A DNA stretch of 64,000 nt from Blastococcus sp. TF02A-30 (GCF_003319185.1 NZ_QOHJ01000006.1:1-64000), one strand, 5' to 3'; shown: positions 7,751-17,161, counted from the stretch's first letter. Numbers and translations are program-made. The notes: a model not told the origin generated them from the letters alone.

Positions 7751-8443
7751 GTGAGCGTTCCCCCGGACGGCACCGCCGTCGTCACCCGGACGCGTGCGCC
7801 ACGCGTCGGCCCGGCACTGGCCGTCGTCGCTGCCTGCGCGACGGTGGTGGCGCTGCTCGGCGCGGGCGTGCGGGCCGACTTCGGGGCGCAGCTGCGGGTG
7901 GACGCCGAGGTCGGCGAGGCGCTCTACGCCGGCGACGACCGCGCCCGGGCCCTCGACTGGCTGCTCGAGGCGCTCACCGCTCCGGGGCTCGCCGTCGTCC
8001 GGTACGCCCTCGCGGTGCCCGTGCTGGTCTGGCTGGTGCGCCGGGCGGCGTGGCGGACGGCCGCCTGGGTGGTGCTCGCCGCCGGCTTCGTCTCACCGCT
8101 CACCTCGCTGCTCAAGGACGCCTTCGGCCGCGTCCGGCCCGCGTTCGAGGACGGCGGTGCGCGGTACGACTCGCTCAGCTACCCGAGCGGGCACTCCTCG
8201 GGCATCGCCACGCTGGTCGCGGTCGGCCTGCTGCTCGCCTGGCCGCTGCTGGCCGCCCGCGCCCGTCGGCGCTGGCTGGCGGCCGGGGTGCTCGCCGTGC
8301 TGGTCGTCGGCCTCACCCGGCTGTGGCTCGGCGTGCACTTCCTCAGCGACGTCGTCGGCGGCTGGGCGCTCGGGCTCGGGTGGACGCTGCTCACCGCGGT
8401 TCTCCTCGGCGCGCTCCCCGGTGGACGGGCGGCGCTGCGGTGA
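7751..8443 (+). CDS. PAP2-family membrane phosphatase
   Basis: A 230-residue membrane protein with about five transmembrane helices and the PAP2 phosphatase signature: KDAFGRVRP, YPSGHSSG and the final histidine motif LGVHFLSDVVGG. Such enzymes remove phosphate from phosphatidic acid, undecaprenyl diphosphate or related lipids on the outer face of the membrane. The GTG at 7751 is preceded by GGGGAGA. The stop overlaps the next start (GTGA), so it is translationally coupled to the pirin-like gene. The substrate is unknown. The link to the neighbouring lipid-synthesis operon is by position only. Confidence 0.88.
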   Translation: MSVPPDGTAVVTRTRAPRVGPALAVVAACATVVALLGAGVRADFGAQLRVDAEVGEALYAGDDRARALDWLLEALTAPGLAVVRYALAVPVLVWLVRRAAWRTAAWVVLAAGFVSPLTSLLKDAFGRVRPAFEDGGARYDSLSYPSGHSSGIATLVAVGLLLAWPLLAARARRRWLAAGVLAVLVVGLTRLWLGVHFLSDVVGGWALGLGWTLLTAVLLGALPGGRAALR

Positions 8444-8988
8444 CCGGCCCGGAGCAGGCCACGGTGCTGGCGCCGGACGACGGCTCGCTCGGGCCGCTGC
8501 TGCGGGTGTCCGACGACCGGCTCCGGTCGGGGGAGGGGTACGGCCGGCACGAGCACCGCGCGGTCGACGTCGTCGCCGTCGTGCTCGCCGGATCGCTGCG
8601 GCACCGCTGGGCGGACGTCCCGGAGCTGACCGCCGGGGACGTCGGCGTGCTGCGCGCCGGCTCGGGGCTGGCGCACGACGAGACGGCCGGCGACGACGGC
8701 GTCCGGGTGCTGCAGTGCTACCTGCGGCCCGCCGACCCCGCGTCCCCGCCGTCGCACGAGGTGCTGCGGGCCGTCGACGGCCCGGTCGACCTGCGCCGCC
8801 CCGACGCGCGGCTGTGGATCACCCGCGCACGGGGTGGTGCGGCCGTCGACGTCCCGCCCGGGCTGCTGGTCGTGGCGGGGGACCGGTCGGCCACCCGGGC
8901 GCACGCCGGCGGGCCGGTCACGCCGGCCGAGGACGCGACCCTGGTCCTCTGGCAGCTGGACGCGAGCCGCCCGGCGTGGGCCGTGTGA
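8440..8988 (+). CDS. Pirin-like bicupin protein
   Basis: A 182-residue protein like the C-terminally shortened pirin/YhhW family. The N-terminal cupin shows the metal-binding pattern GYGRHEHRAVDVVAVVLAG and HRWADVPELTAGDVGVLRAGSGLAHDE. Pirin-family enzymes bind Fe or other metals, and some are quercetin dioxygenases. The first histidines (HEH) and the later LAHDE motif suggest the site is kept. The GTG start at 8440 overlaps the PAP2 stop by four bases. The second cupin half is short and rich in Ala and Gly. The natural substrate is unknown. Confidence 0.75.
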   Translation: MTGPEQATVLAPDDGSLGPLLRVSDDRLRSGEGYGRHEHRAVDVVAVVLAGSLRHRWADVPELTAGDVGVLRAGSGLAHDETAGDDGVRVLQCYLRPADPASPPSHEVLRAVDGPVDLRRPDARLWITRARGGAAVDVPPGLLVVAGDRSATRAHAGGPVTPAEDATLVLWQLDASRPAWAV

Positions 8989-8999
8989 GAGTGGAGGGC

Positions 9000-10205
9000 A
9001 TGCCGACCAGCCCCGCCGAGCTGCTCTCCGCGGCGTACAACGACGCCGACCGCACCATCGACCTGCGCCGTCGGCTGCACCGCCACCCGGAGATCGGCCT
9101 GCACCTCCCGCGGACGCAGGCGGCGGTCCTCGAGGCGTTCGCCGAGCTGCCGCTGGAGGTCACGACGGGGACGACGACCAGCTCGGTCGTCGGCGTGCTC
9201 CGCGGCGCCCGCCCCGGCCCCACCTACCTGCTGCGCGGCGACATGGACGCGCTGCCGGTGCAGGAGGACACCGGCCTGCCGTTCGCCTCCGAGGTCCCGG
9301 GCGCCATGCACGCCTGCGGGCACGACACCCACGTGGCGATGCTGGTCGGCGCGGCCCGGCTGCTGGCCGACCGGCGCGACGAGCTCGCCGGTCAGGTCGT
9401 GTTCATGGTGCAGCCGGGCGAGGAGGGCTTCCACGGCGCCCGCTACATGCTGGAGGAGGGCCTCCTCGACGTCGTCCCGGAGGCGCCGGTCAGCGGTGCG
9501 TTCGCGCTGCACATCTCCTCGACCCTGCCCAGCGGCACGGTGAACGTGCGCCCCGGCCCGATGATGGCCGCGGCCGACCAGTGGCGGATGACCGTGCGCG
9601 GTCGGGGCGGGCACGCCTCGGAGCCGCACGCCGCCGCCGACCCGATCCCGGTCGCGGCCGAGATCGTGCTCGCGCTGCAGGCGATGGTGACCCGGCAGGT
9701 CGACGTCTTCGACCCGGCCGTCGTCACCGTCGCGCACATCGAGGCCGGGTCCACCAACAACGTCATCCCCGACACCGCGTTCCTCGAGGGGACGATCCGG
9801 ACGCTGTCCCCGGAGCGCCGGGCGGCCGTCGTCGCCGCCGTGCAGCGGGTGGCCACCCACGTCGCGGCGGCGCACGAGATGACCGCCACCTTCGAGCACG
9901 ACCCCGGCTACCCGGTCACGGTCAACGACGTCGAGGTCGCCGCGCGGGTGCTGGAGACGGCGCGGACCATGCTCGGCGACCCGGCCGCCGTGCTGTCCCG
10001 GGCACCGCTCATGGGCGCGGAGGACTTCTCGTACGTGCTGGAGAAGGTGCCCGGGGCGATCGCCTGGCTCGGCGCCTGCCCGCCCGGGACCGACCCGGCC
10101 GACGCGCCGCCGAACCACTCGAACCTCGTCGTCTTCGACGAGGAGCCGCTGCCGGCCGGCGTCGCCCTCTACGCGCAGATGGCCCTGGACGCCCTGCGGG
10201 GCTAG
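9000..10205 (+). CDS. M20-family amidohydrolase
   Basis: A 401-residue cytoplasmic peptidase/amidohydrolase of the M20D group (hippurate hydrolase, IAA-amino-acid hydrolase and N-acyl amino acid deacylase types). Motifs for the two-metal site are present: LRRRLHRHPE near residue 22, LRGDMDALPV near 78, HACGHDTHVAML near 102 and QPGEEG near 139. The dimerisation domain starts near residue 190 (RGRGGHASEPHAAADP). The ATG follows GTGGAGGGC. The M20 metal ligands look complete. The gene ends in TAG, and a strong terminator hairpin follows. Confidence 0.9.
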   Translation: MPTSPAELLSAAYNDADRTIDLRRRLHRHPEIGLHLPRTQAAVLEAFAELPLEVTTGTTTSSVVGVLRGARPGPTYLLRGDMDALPVQEDTGLPFASEVPGAMHACGHDTHVAMLVGAARLLADRRDELAGQVVFMVQPGEEGFHGARYMLEEGLLDVVPEAPVSGAFALHISSTLPSGTVNVRPGPMMAAADQWRMTVRGRGGHASEPHAAADPIPVAAEIVLALQAMVTRQVDVFDPAVVTVAHIEAGSTNNVIPDTAFLEGTIRTLSPERRAAVVAAVQRVATHVAAAHEMTATFEHDPGYPVTVNDVEVAARVLETARTMLGDPAAVLSRAPLMGAEDFSYVLEKVPGAIAWLGACPPGTDPADAPPNHSNLVVFDEEPLPAGVALYAQMALDALRG

Positions 10206-10227
10206 CTGCCGCCGCGCGGGCCGGGAA

Positions 10228-10268
10228 CGCGGGACGGCCCGCCCCCCGGGGGAGACGGGCCGCCCGCG
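10228..10268. terminator. Bidirectional terminator hairpin
   Basis: CGCGGG and GGCCCG at 10228-10241 pair with CGGGCC and CCCGCG at 10256-10268 around a C/G-rich loop. It sits between the convergent M20 gene and aceE. Confidence 0.65.
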
Positions 10269-10277
10269 CCTACCGGC

Positions 10278-13082
10278 TCACGTGGCCGGGGAGGGGTCGC
10301 TCCGCTCCTCGGCCGGGGCCGCCTGCACGTCGCGGACCTGGTACTTCTCCACCGCCTGCCGGACGACGGACCGGTCGACCTGGCCCTCGTCGGCCAGCGA
10401 GGCCAGCGTGCGGACGACGATCGACTCGGCGTCCACGTGGAAGTGCCGGCGCAGCGCCGGGCGGGTGTCGGACAGCCCGAACCCGTCGGTGCCCAGCGAG
10501 GTGAGCCCGCCCGGCACGTAGGGCGCGATCAGGTCGGGGACGGCGCGCATCCAGTCCGACACCGCGACCACCGGCCCGGTCGTCTCCGACAGCCGCTGCG
10601 TCACGTACGGCGTCTGCGGGTCCTCCTCCGGGTGGAGCAGGTTGTGCTCGGTGACCGCGTCGGCCTGCCGGCGCAGCTCACCCCACGAGGTCACCGACCA
10701 GACGTCGGCCGAGACGTTCCAGTCGTTCGCCAGCAGCTCCTGCGCGCGCAGCGCCCACGGCACCGCCACGCCCGAGGCCAGCACCTGGGCCTTCGGCCCG
10801 TCGGTCTGCGGGCCCTCGGCGTAGCGGTACATGCCGGCCAGCAGGCCCTGCACGTCCAGGCCCTCCGGCTCGGCCGGCTGCACGAACGGCTCGTTGTAGA
10901 CGGTCAGGTAGTACATGACGTCCGGCGAGCGGTGCCCGCCCAGCGGAGCGCCCGGGTCGTCGCCGTACATGCGGACCAGGGCGTCCCTGGTGATGTGCGC
11001 GACCTCGTAGGAGAACGCCGGGTCGTAGGACACCACCGCGGGGTTGGTGTGCGCGAGCAGCAGCGAGTGGCCGTCCTCGTGCTGCAGCCCCTCGCCGTTG
11101 AGCGTCGTCCGGCCGGCCGTGGCACCGAGGACGAAGCCGCGGGTCATCTGGTCGGCCGCCGCCCAGAAGCCGTCACCGGTCCGCTGGAACCCGAACATCG
11201 AGTAGAAGATGTAGATCGGGATCATCGGCTCGCCGTGCGTGGCGTAGGCGCTGCCGACGGCGGTGAACGACGCCGTGGAACCGGCCTCGTTGATGCCCTC
11301 GTGCAGGATCACGCCCTGCTCGGACTCCTTGTAGGCCAGCATCAGCTCGCGGTCGACCGAGGTGTAGCGCTGGCCTGCCGGGTTGTAGATCTTGTGGCTG
11401 GAGAACAGGCTGTCGAGCCCGAACGTCCGGGCCTCGTCCGGGATGATCGGCACGAAGCGCGGGCCGAGCTCCTTGTCCTTGAGCAGCTCTTTCAGCAGGC
11501 GGACGAACGCCATCGTCGTCGCCACCTCCTGCTTGCCCGAGCCGCGGCGCAGGACCTCCAGCGCCTTGTCGTCGGGAGCCTTGAGCGCCTTGGCCTCCGA
11601 CCGGCGGCGCGGGACGGCGCCCCCGAGCTGGCGTCGGCGCTCGAGCATGTACTCGAGTTCCTCGGAGCCCTCCGCCGGCCGGTAGTAGGGCGGCAGGGTC
11701 TTGTCCAGCGCCGAGTCGGGGATGTCCAGGTAGAGCCGGTCGCGGAAGGCGGCGAGGTCCTCGGCGGTCAGCTTCTTCATCTGGTGCGTGGAGTTGCGGC
11801 CCTCGAAGTGGCTGCCCAGCGTCCAGCCCTTGATGGTCTTCGCGAGGATGACCGTCGGCTGGCCCTTGTGCTCCTGCGCCGCCTTGAACGCGGCGTAGAC
11901 CTTGCGGTAGTCGTGCCCGCCGCGGGAGAGGTTCCAGATCTCCTTGTCGCTCATGCCCTCGACGAGCTTGCGGGTGCGCGGGTCGCGGCCGAAGAAGTGC
12001 TCGCGCACGAAGGCGCCGTCCTCGGCCTTGTAGGTCTGGTAGTCGCCGTCGGGCGTCTGGTTCATCAGGTTGACCAGGGCGCCGTCGCGGTCGGCGGCCA
12101 GCAGGCCGTCCCACTCCCGGCCCCAGATCACCTTGATGACGTTCCAGCCGGCGCCGCGGAAGAACGACTCCAGCTCCTGGATGACCTTGCCGTTGCCGCG
12201 CACCGGCCCGTCGAGCCGCTGCAGGTTGCAGTTGATGACGAAGGTGAGGTTGTCCAGCTCCTCGCGGGCGGCCAGGCCGATCGCGCCGAGCGACTCGGGC
12301 TCGTCCATCTCGCCGTCGCCGAGGAAGGCCCAGACGTGCTGGTCGGAGGTGTCCTTGATGCCGCGGTCGTGCAGGTAGCGGTTGAACCGCGCCTGGTAGA
12401 TCGCGTTGAGCGGGCCCAGCCCCATGGAGACGGTCGGGAACTCCCAGAAGTCGGGCATCAGCCGCGGGTGCGGGTAGGACGACAGCCCGCCCCCGGGGTG
12501 GCTGACCTCCTGGCGGAACCCGTCGAGCTGCTGCTCGGAGAGCCGGCCCTCGAGGAAGGCGCGGGCGTAGATGCCGGGGGAGGCGTGGCCCTGGAACCAG
12601 ATCTGGTCGCCACCGCCGGGGTGGTCCTTGCCGCGGAAGAAGTGGTTGAAGCCCACCTCGTACAGCGACGCGGAGGAGGCGTAGGAGGAGATGTGGCCGC
12701 CGACGCCGATCCCGGGCCGCTGGGCGCGGTGCACCATGATCGCGGCGTTCCAGCGGATGTAGGCGCGGATCCGGCGCTCGACGTGCTCGTCGCCGGGGAA
12801 CCACGGCTCGCGCTCCGGCGGGATGGTGTTGATGTAGTCGGTGCTGCGCAGCGAGGGCACGCCGACCTGCTGCTCGCGGCTGCGCTCGAGCAGCCGGAGC
12901 ATGAGGTAGCGCGCGCGCTCGCGACCGGCGTGGTCCACGACGGCGTCGAGGGACTCGACCCACTCCTGGGTCTCGTCGGGATCGGTGTCGATCAGCTGGC
13001 TCGCCAATCCGCTGGTGATGACCGGGCGGGGCTGGCCTGCGTCGCGGGCGGGGTCGCCGTCCGGCTGCTGCGGTGCACTCAT
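10278..13082 (-). CDS. aceE: Pyruvate dehydrogenase E1 component (homodimeric AceE)
   Basis: A 934-residue homodimeric-type E1 of the pyruvate dehydrogenase complex. It uses thiamine diphosphate to decarboxylate pyruvate and acetylates the lipoyl domain of E2, feeding acetyl-CoA to the TCA cycle and fatty acid synthesis. The family hallmarks [19 protein letters not shown], the ThDP/Mg motif [10 protein letters not shown] near residue 260 and the C-terminal transketolase domain are present, and the length is typical. The ATG start is followed by [12 protein letters not shown], and AGGGGAG lies about 12 bases upstream. The frame is open upstream, but that part looks non-coding. Rv2241 (aceE) occupies the same position in M. 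tuberculosis. E2 and E3 genes are not nearby. Confidence 0.95.
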   Translation of the reverse strand: MSAPQQPDGDPARDAGQPRPVITSGLASQLIDTDPDETQEWVESLDAVVDHAGRERARYLMLRLLERSREQQVGVPSLRSTDYINTIPPEREPWFPGDEHVERRIRAYIRWNAAIMVHRAQRPGIGVGGHISSYASSASLYEVGFNHFFRGKDHPGGGDQIWFQGHASPGIYARAFLEGRLSEQQLDGFRQEVSHPGGGLSSYPHPRLMPDFWEFPTVSMGLGPLNAIYQARFNRYLHDRGIKDTSDQHVWAFLGDGEMDEPESLGAIGLAAREELDNLTFVINCNLQRLDGPVRGNGKVIQELESFFRGAGWNVIKVIWGREWDGLLAADRDGALVNLMNQTPDGDYQTYKAEDGAFVREHFFGRDPRTRKLVEGMSDKEIWNLSRGGHDYRKVYAAFKAAQEHKGQPTVILAKTIKGWTLGSHFEGRNSTHQMKKLTAEDLAAFRDRLYLDIPDSALDKTLPPYYRPAEGSEELEYMLERRRQLGGAVPRRRSEAKALKAPDDKALEVLRRGSGKQEVATTMAFVRLLKELLKDKELGPRFVPIIPDEARTFGLDSLFSSHKIYNPAGQRYTSVDRELMLAYKESEQGVILHEGINEAGSTASFTAVGSAYATHGEPMIPIYIFYSMFGFQRTGDGFWAAADQMTRGFVLGATAGRTTLNGEGLQHEDGHSLLLAHTNPAVVSYDPAFSYEVAHITRDALVRMYGDDPGAPLGGHRSPDVMYYLTVYNEPFVQPAEPEGLDVQGLLAGMYRYAEGPQTDGPKAQVLASGVAVPWALRAQELLANDWNVSADVWSVTSWGELRRQADAVTEHNLLHPEEDPQTPYVTQRLSETTGPVVAVSDWMRAVPDLIAPYVPGGLTSLGTDGFGLSDTRPALRRHFHVDAESIVVRTLASLADEGQVDRSVVRQAVEKYQVRDVQAAPAEERSDPSPAT

Positions 13083-13472
13083 GCCCCCATCGTCTCCCCT
13101 CGGGGAGGTTCGCGTCACGCCTCCCGGCCACTGGACGGAGTGTCGGACCCGGGTCGCCGACCCGGCGCAGGCTTGCGCACGGGCGGTCATGCCCTACGCT
13201 TCCGCCCACGTGGCCCGGTGGAACGGGTCCCGTACCGGACGTCCGGCCGCACCGGCCGGACGCGCTCGACGTCGAGAGGGGTGACATGACCAGGCAGCGG
13301 GTTCTCCCGCCGGTCGTGTCCGAGCCCTGCTGCCCCGCCCGGGGGCCGTCCTCGTCACCGAACCGGTACCTCCGCCCGTGACGCGTCCGCGCGCGAGCAG
13401 CCCTCCGACAGGGCAGCATCCACCCCACCACCAGCGAACAGCAGCAGGTCCACCCATGGAGGAGCAGCAGGG
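13083..13472. other. 390-bp divergent promoter region
   Basis: No gene is seen between the starts of aceE (minus) and the DUF3052 gene (plus). It must hold promoters for both. One candidate plus-strand promoter is listed separately. The rest is GC-rich with no repeat of either family described here. Confidence 0.5.
13173..13200 (+). promoter_or_regulatory. Candidate promoter toward DUF3052 gene
   Basis: TTGCGC at 13173-13178 and TACGCT at 13195-13200 are spaced by 16 bp, a fair match to a housekeeping actinobacterial promoter. The predicted transcript would have a leader of about 265 nt, which weakens the case. Confidence 0.3.
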
Positions 13473-13892
13473 ATGAGCGTCGACAGCACCGGCATGGCGG
13501 CCCGGCTGGGCATCAAGCCGGGCATGGTCGTGCAGGAGCTCGGCTGGGACGAGGACGTCGACGAGGACCTGCGCGACGCGATCGTCGACGCTGCCGGAAG
13601 CGACATGGTCGACGAGGACACCGACGAGGTGGCCGACGTCGTGATCCTCTGGTGGCGCGAGGACGACGGCGACCTGTTCGACGCCCTCACCGACGCCATC
13701 ACGTCGCTGGCGGATGAAGGTGTCGTCTGGCTGCTGGTCCCCAAGTCGGGTCGGCCGGGGCACGTCGAGCCCGGCGACGTCACCGAGGTGGCGCCGACGG
13801 CGGGTCTCTCGCAGACCAGCAGCATCTCCGCGGCCAAGGACTGGTCGGGCATCCGCCTGGTCTCGCCGAAGGCCGCCAAGAGCCGTCGCTGA
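13473..13892 (+). CDS. DUF3052 family protein
   Basis: A 139-residue acidic protein of the actinobacterial DUF3052 family, function unknown. It begins MSVDSTGMAARLGIKPGMVVQE, has an acidic central stretch (DEDVDEDLRDAIVD, DMVDEDTDEVADVV) and ends in a basic tail (SPKAAKSRR). No membrane segment or catalytic motif is recognised. GAGGAGCAGCAGGG lies ahead of the ATG. It is divergent from aceE and precedes ahpE, the same trio as Rv2241, Rv2239c and Rv2238c in M. tuberculosis. The conserved pairing with aceE suggests a role near pyruvate or acetyl-CoA metabolism, unproven. Confidence 0.88.
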   Translation: MSVDSTGMAARLGIKPGMVVQELGWDEDVDEDLRDAIVDAAGSDMVDEDTDEVADVVILWWREDDGDLFDALTDAITSLADEGVVWLLVPKSGRPGHVEPGDVTEVAPTAGLSQTSSISAAKDWSGIRLVSPKAAKSRR

Positions 13893-13900
13893 TCGAAGTC

Positions 13901-13957
13901 GAAGGACCCCGTCCTCCTCATCCCTCGCACGCTCGGGACGAGCCTCGGGACGGGGCC
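13901..13957 (+). repeat. Palindromic intergenic repeat, copy 3 (DUF3052-ahpE gap)
   Basis: GAAGGACCCCGTC at the left end pairs with GGACGGGGCC at the right; the middle contains CTCGCACGCTCGGG. It is a diverged relative of the 84-bp unit arrayed at 24729-25063. A short direct repeat follows (about 13958-14001: two versions of GGCCG-TTCCAGC-CACCTG). Confidence 0.7.
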
Positions 13958-14021
13958 GCTTCCAGCACGTCACCTGGGGGCCGTTCCAGCGCCTCACCTG
14001 CGGTGCGGCACGATCGGTGGC

Positions 14022-14483
14022 ATGAGCCTCTCCGTCGGTGACGTCGCGCCCGAGTTCAGCCTCCCCGACCAGGACAAGCAGGTCGTCTCCCTCGCCGAGC
14101 TGCGGGGCACGCCCGTGCTGCTGGTCTTCTACCCCTTCGCTTTCTCCGGGATCTGCACCGGCGAGCTGTGCCAGCTCCGCGACGAGCTGGCCAACTACAC
14201 CGACGCCGGCGTGCGGGTGCTCGCGATCAGCACCGACCCGGTGTTCACCCTCAAGGCATTCAAGGCCCAGGAGGGCCTGGACTTCCCCCTGCTCAGCGAC
14301 TTCTGGCCGCACGGTGCGACCGCCCAGGCCTACGGCGTCTTCAACGAGAAGGCCGGCATGGCGCTGCGCGGGACGTTCCTGATCGACGCGGAGGGCCGGA
14401 TCGCCTTCGCCGAGGTCAACCAGCCCGGCGACCCGCGCGAGCAGTCCGGCTGGAAGGACGCCGTCGGGCAGTTGGCCGCCTGA
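14022..14483 (+). CDS. ahpE: AhpE-type peroxiredoxin
   Basis: A 153-residue peroxiredoxin that reduces peroxides in the cytoplasm. The peroxidatic Cys45 sits in YPFAFSGICTGELCQLRD with the expected Pro38 and Arg nearby. Length and the N-terminus MSLSVGDVAPEFSLPDQD match AhpE of M. tuberculosis (Rv2238c), which is a 1-Cys enzyme. Here a second cysteine, Cys50, lies five residues on in the same helix, where a Prx of the Q/E class can form an intramolecular disulfide. A 2-Cys mechanism is therefore possible. The synteny with aceE and the DUF3052 gene is conserved. Confidence 0.92.
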   Translation: MSLSVGDVAPEFSLPDQDKQVVSLAELRGTPVLLVFYPFAFSGICTGELCQLRDELANYTDAGVRVLAISTDPVFTLKAFKAQEGLDFPLLSDFWPHGATAQAYGVFNEKAGMALRGTFLIDAEGRIAFAEVNQPGDPREQSGWKDAVGQLAA

Positions 14484-14527
14484 CGAGGGGACGCCCGGGG
14501 TCGCATCACTACCCTGGGGCGTCCCGG

Positions 14528-14599
14528 GGGCGCGTAGCTCAGCGGTAGAGCTCTCGCCTTACAAGCGAGCGGTCGCAGGTTCGAACCCTGTCGCGCCCA
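14528..14599 (+). tRNA. tRNA-Val (anticodon TAC)
   Basis: The acceptor arms GGGCGCG (14528-14534) and CGCGCCC (14592-14598) pair, with discriminator A at 14599. The anticodon stem CTCGC/GCGAG encloses the loop CTTACAA, giving anticodon TAC, which reads GTA/GTG valine codons. The T arm has GGTTCGAACCC. CCA is not encoded, as is usual in Actinobacteria. Confidence 0.96.
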
Positions 14600-14626
14600 C
14601 CCCTGCTCCCCGTCTAGCGTCCCGCC

Positions 14627-15460
14627 GTGCCCACCTACCCCGGAGCCGACGGCGCCGCGCTGTTCTACGACCGGCTCGGCGACGGCGACGGCGGTGCCCC
14701 GCCGCTGGTGGTGATCGCCGGCGGGGCCGCCCTCCACCCGGCCTATCTCGGCGACCTCGCCGGGCTGCCGGCGGTGCGGCCGCTGGTCGTGCCGCACCTG
14801 CGCGGGGTGGGGGAGTCCCCGGGCCCGCCGGCGTCCTAGTGGCAGCAGGCAGAGGACGTCGAGGCCCTCCGGCAGCACCTCGGGCTCGAGCGGCTCGCGG
14901 TCGCCGGTCACTCCGCGGGCACCCGGCTGGCGCTGGCGTGGGCGGCGCGGTTCCCCGAGCGGGTGGACCGGCTGCTGCTGATCACCCCGCCGGCCCGGGT
15001 GGTGCCCGCTGCCGTGGCCGACGGCGGCGCGCTGCTCGACGCCCGCCGCGGGGACCCGGCCGTGGACGCGGCCGTGGTCGCGATGGAGCAGGGCCCCGAC
15101 CTCACCGACGACGAGACGTTCAACGCCTACTTCCGCGCCGTCGCACCGTTGAGCTACGCCGCCTGGACCGGGCGGGAACGCGCCCACGCGGAGGCCTGCC
15201 GCTTCGACAAGGACGCGATGCTGGCCTACTTCGCCGTCGAGCCGCCGGCCGACCTGCCGCAGCGGCTGGCCGCGGTGACCGCCCCCGTGCTGGTGGTGGC
15301 CGGGGCGCAGGACGCGCCGGTCGGGCCTACCCCGCCGCGCGTCGTCGCCGGGCTGTTCCCGGCCGGTGACCTGGCGGTGCTGGACCGGTGCGGGCACTTC
15401 CCGTGGGTGGAGCAGCCCGGGGCCTTCCGCGCCGCCGTCGACCCGTTCGCGTCCGCCTAG
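14627..15460 (+). pseudogene. Alpha/beta hydrolase with in-frame TAG
   Basis: Translation from the GTG at 14627 gives a normal hydrolase N-terminus (YPGADGAALFYDRLGDG, LRGVGESPGP) that stops at a TAG at 14837-14839. The same frame continues without a gap (WQQAEDVEALRQHLGLERL) through the nucleophile motif GHSAGTRLAL to the final His motif RCGHFPWVEQPG, ending at 15460. With the TAG read as an amino acid the protein is 277 residues with the Ser, Asp (AGAQDAP) and His triad in place. One base change, such as TGG or TAC to TAG, explains it. No in-phase restart gives a working fold, since the nucleophile elbow needs the first part. Recent pseudogene, suppressed stop or sequencing error. Confidence 0.8.
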
Positions 15461-16200
15461 GCCGGCGGCCGTTCGGCGGCGCCGGTCTGCCGTTCCAGCT
15501 GCTCGCGCAGGGCCGCGACCTGCGCGGTCAGCGCGGCGATGTCGCGGCGGGTGACCGCCTCGGACGCCTCGTCGGCCTGCTGCACCTTCTCGACCAGCCA
15601 GGACGCGACCGACGCGGTGACCGTGCCCAGCAGCGCGATGCCGACCAGCATGAGGCCCGCGGCGATGAGCCGGCCGGTGCCCGTGACGGGGAACCGGTCG
15701 CCGTACCCGACGGTGGTCACCGTGGCGAAGGACCACCAGAGGGCATCGGGGAAGTCGGTAACGTTCGCCTCGGGGTGGCCGCGTTCGGCGTCCAGCAGCG
15801 CGACGGCCGACATGAACATGACGAGGCCGGTGGCCGAGCCGACGTAGGTCAGCACCCGGCCGCGCAGGGCGCCGCCGGCGTAGCGGTTCAGCACGTTGAG
15901 CACCGTCACCAGGCGCAGCAGCCGCAGCGGGCGCAGCAGGGGCAGCACGACGACGGCGAGGTCCAGGAGGTGCCCGCGCACGAACCGCCAACGGTCGTCG
16001 GCGAGCACGAGACGGGCCGCGTAGTCGACGGCGAACGCCGACCAGGTCACCCAGGTCACGACCTCGCACGTGACCAGCCACGGGCGCGACAGGCCCGTGT
16101 CCAGGACCGGCCAGGCGTAGGCGACCAGGAAGAGGACCGACGCGACGGTGAGCGGCCAGTCGGCCCGCTCCTCCCATCGTCGGCTGCGCGGGATCGTCAC
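15457..16200 (-). CDS. Voltage-gated-like potassium channel
   Basis: A 247-residue ion channel with an S1-S6 type layout. The selectivity filter TVTTVGYGDRFPV lies near residue 165, marking a K+ channel. An arginine-rich S4-like stretch RPLRLLRLVTVLNVLNR lies near residue 95. A cytoplasmic C-terminal coiled coil (DIAALTAQVAALREQLERQ) probably drives tetramer assembly. The GTG start at 16200 has a weak upstream signal. Its stop overlaps that of the convergent hydrolase by four bases. Its physiological trigger is unknown. Confidence 0.88.
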   Translation of the reverse strand: MTIPRSRRWEERADWPLTVASVLFLVAYAWPVLDTGLSRPWLVTCEVVTWVTWSAFAVDYAARLVLADDRWRFVRGHLLDLAVVVLPLLRPLRLLRLVTVLNVLNRYAGGALRGRVLTYVGSATGLVMFMSAVALLDAERGHPEANVTDFPDALWWSFATVTTVGYGDRFPVTGTGRLIAAGLMLVGIALLGTVTASVASWLVEKVQQADEASEAVTRRDIAALTAQVAALREQLERQTGAAERPPA

Positions 16201-16237
16201 CGGCAGAGGATGCCACCGGTGGCGGGAGGCGGTGGCG

Positions 16238-17044
16238 TCAGGCGGCGGGGGAGTGCGCCGCCAGCGGGTTCCCGGCCGCCGGCTCGGCCGGCCGGGGGAA
16301 CGCGGGACGCAGGAACCGCGGGGGCTGGAAGGGCGACCAGGTGCCCTCCGGCTGGGCCAGCCGGTCGGTGATCGCCCAGATGGCGGCCGGGTGGTGCCCC
16401 AGGCCCAGGTGGCTGGCGGTCACGGCGATGTTCTCGCAGCGCTCGCCGGGGGTGTCCAGGCAGGTCTGCCAGTGCACGATCCCGTCGAGGTGGGAGTAGA
16501 TGGAGGTGGCGGGCACCGGCAGCGGGACGCCGGGGGGCTCCAGCGGCAGGGTGCGCTGCTCCACGTGCAGGTGCGAGAAGCGGTCGAACACCCGGGCCGC
16601 GCGCGTCTGGCTGTACCGGGCCAGCCGGAACGGGCTGCCCAGGGTGATCACCTGGCGCACCGAGTCCGGCGACCGGCGGGCGAGGTCGCGGGCGAAGATC
16701 CCGCCCAGGCTCCAGCCGATGAGGGTGACCGGGCGCTTGTAGCGCCCGTGCAGGTAGTCGAGCTTGTCGCGGAGGCCGTTGACGCACAGCGCGGTCGGGC
16801 CGATGTTGCGGCCCAGGCCCCAGCCGTGGACCCGGTAGTCGAGGCGGCGCAGGGTGGCCCGCAGGACGCGGGTCGAGGCGTCGTCGGCCAGCAGACCCGG
16901 GACGACGAGGACGGGGTGCCCGTCGCCGCGCGGCAGCCGGGGCGTCAGCGGGCGGGCGGCCAGGTACAGGCCGAAGTCCGCGACCGCGCGTCCGGGTTCG
17001 CTCAGGTAGAGCGGGAGACCCGGCCCGTCCTGCCGTGCTGCCAC
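16238..17044 (-). CDS. Alpha/beta hydrolase (lipase/esterase-like)
   Basis: A 268-residue hydrolase with nucleophile motif LIGWSLGG near residue 110 and an oxyanion-side motif VLVVPGLLADD. The GTG at 17044 is chosen for the GGAGG six bases upstream; the frame is open further but would run through the promoter region. No clear signal peptide is seen, though YLSEPGRAV near the start is similar to PHB-depolymerase/PhaC-like lipases. The late histidine is likely the one in ASHLGLGHHPAAIW. The substrate is unknown. It is divergent from another hydrolase across 224 bp. Confidence 0.78.
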   Translation of the reverse strand: MAARQDGPGLPLYLSEPGRAVADFGLYLAARPLTPRLPRGDGHPVLVVPGLLADDASTRVLRATLRRLDYRVHGWGLGRNIGPTALCVNGLRDKLDYLHGRYKRPVTLIGWSLGGIFARDLARRSPDSVRQVITLGSPFRLARYSQTRAARVFDRFSHLHVEQRTLPLEPPGVPLPVPATSIYSHLDGIVHWQTCLDTPGERCENIAVTASHLGLGHHPAAIWAITDRLAQPEGTWSPFQPPRFLRPAFPRPAEPAAGNPLAAHSPAA

Positions 17045-17133
17045 ATCGACCTCCGAGGTCCGAGAACGCGTTACGCCCCAGTACCAAGATGCGCTCTGGC
17101 TCACACTCCGTTCATCGAACGCGCGGGCACATG

Positions 17134-17161
17134 TTGCCCAAATGTGTCCTGCGTCATAAGT
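17134..17161 (+). promoter_or_regulatory. Candidate promoter for hydrolase at 17269
   Basis: TTGCCC at 17134-17139 and ATAAGT at 17156-17161, 16 bp apart, stand out in an unusually AT-rich patch between two divergent hydrolase genes. The expected leader is about 100 nt. Confidence 0.4.

Noticed and set aside
10437-13289. A 950-codon plus-strand frame opposite aceE
   Set aside because: Antisense shadow of aceE with low-complexity composition; aceE on the minus strand matches the family along its full length.
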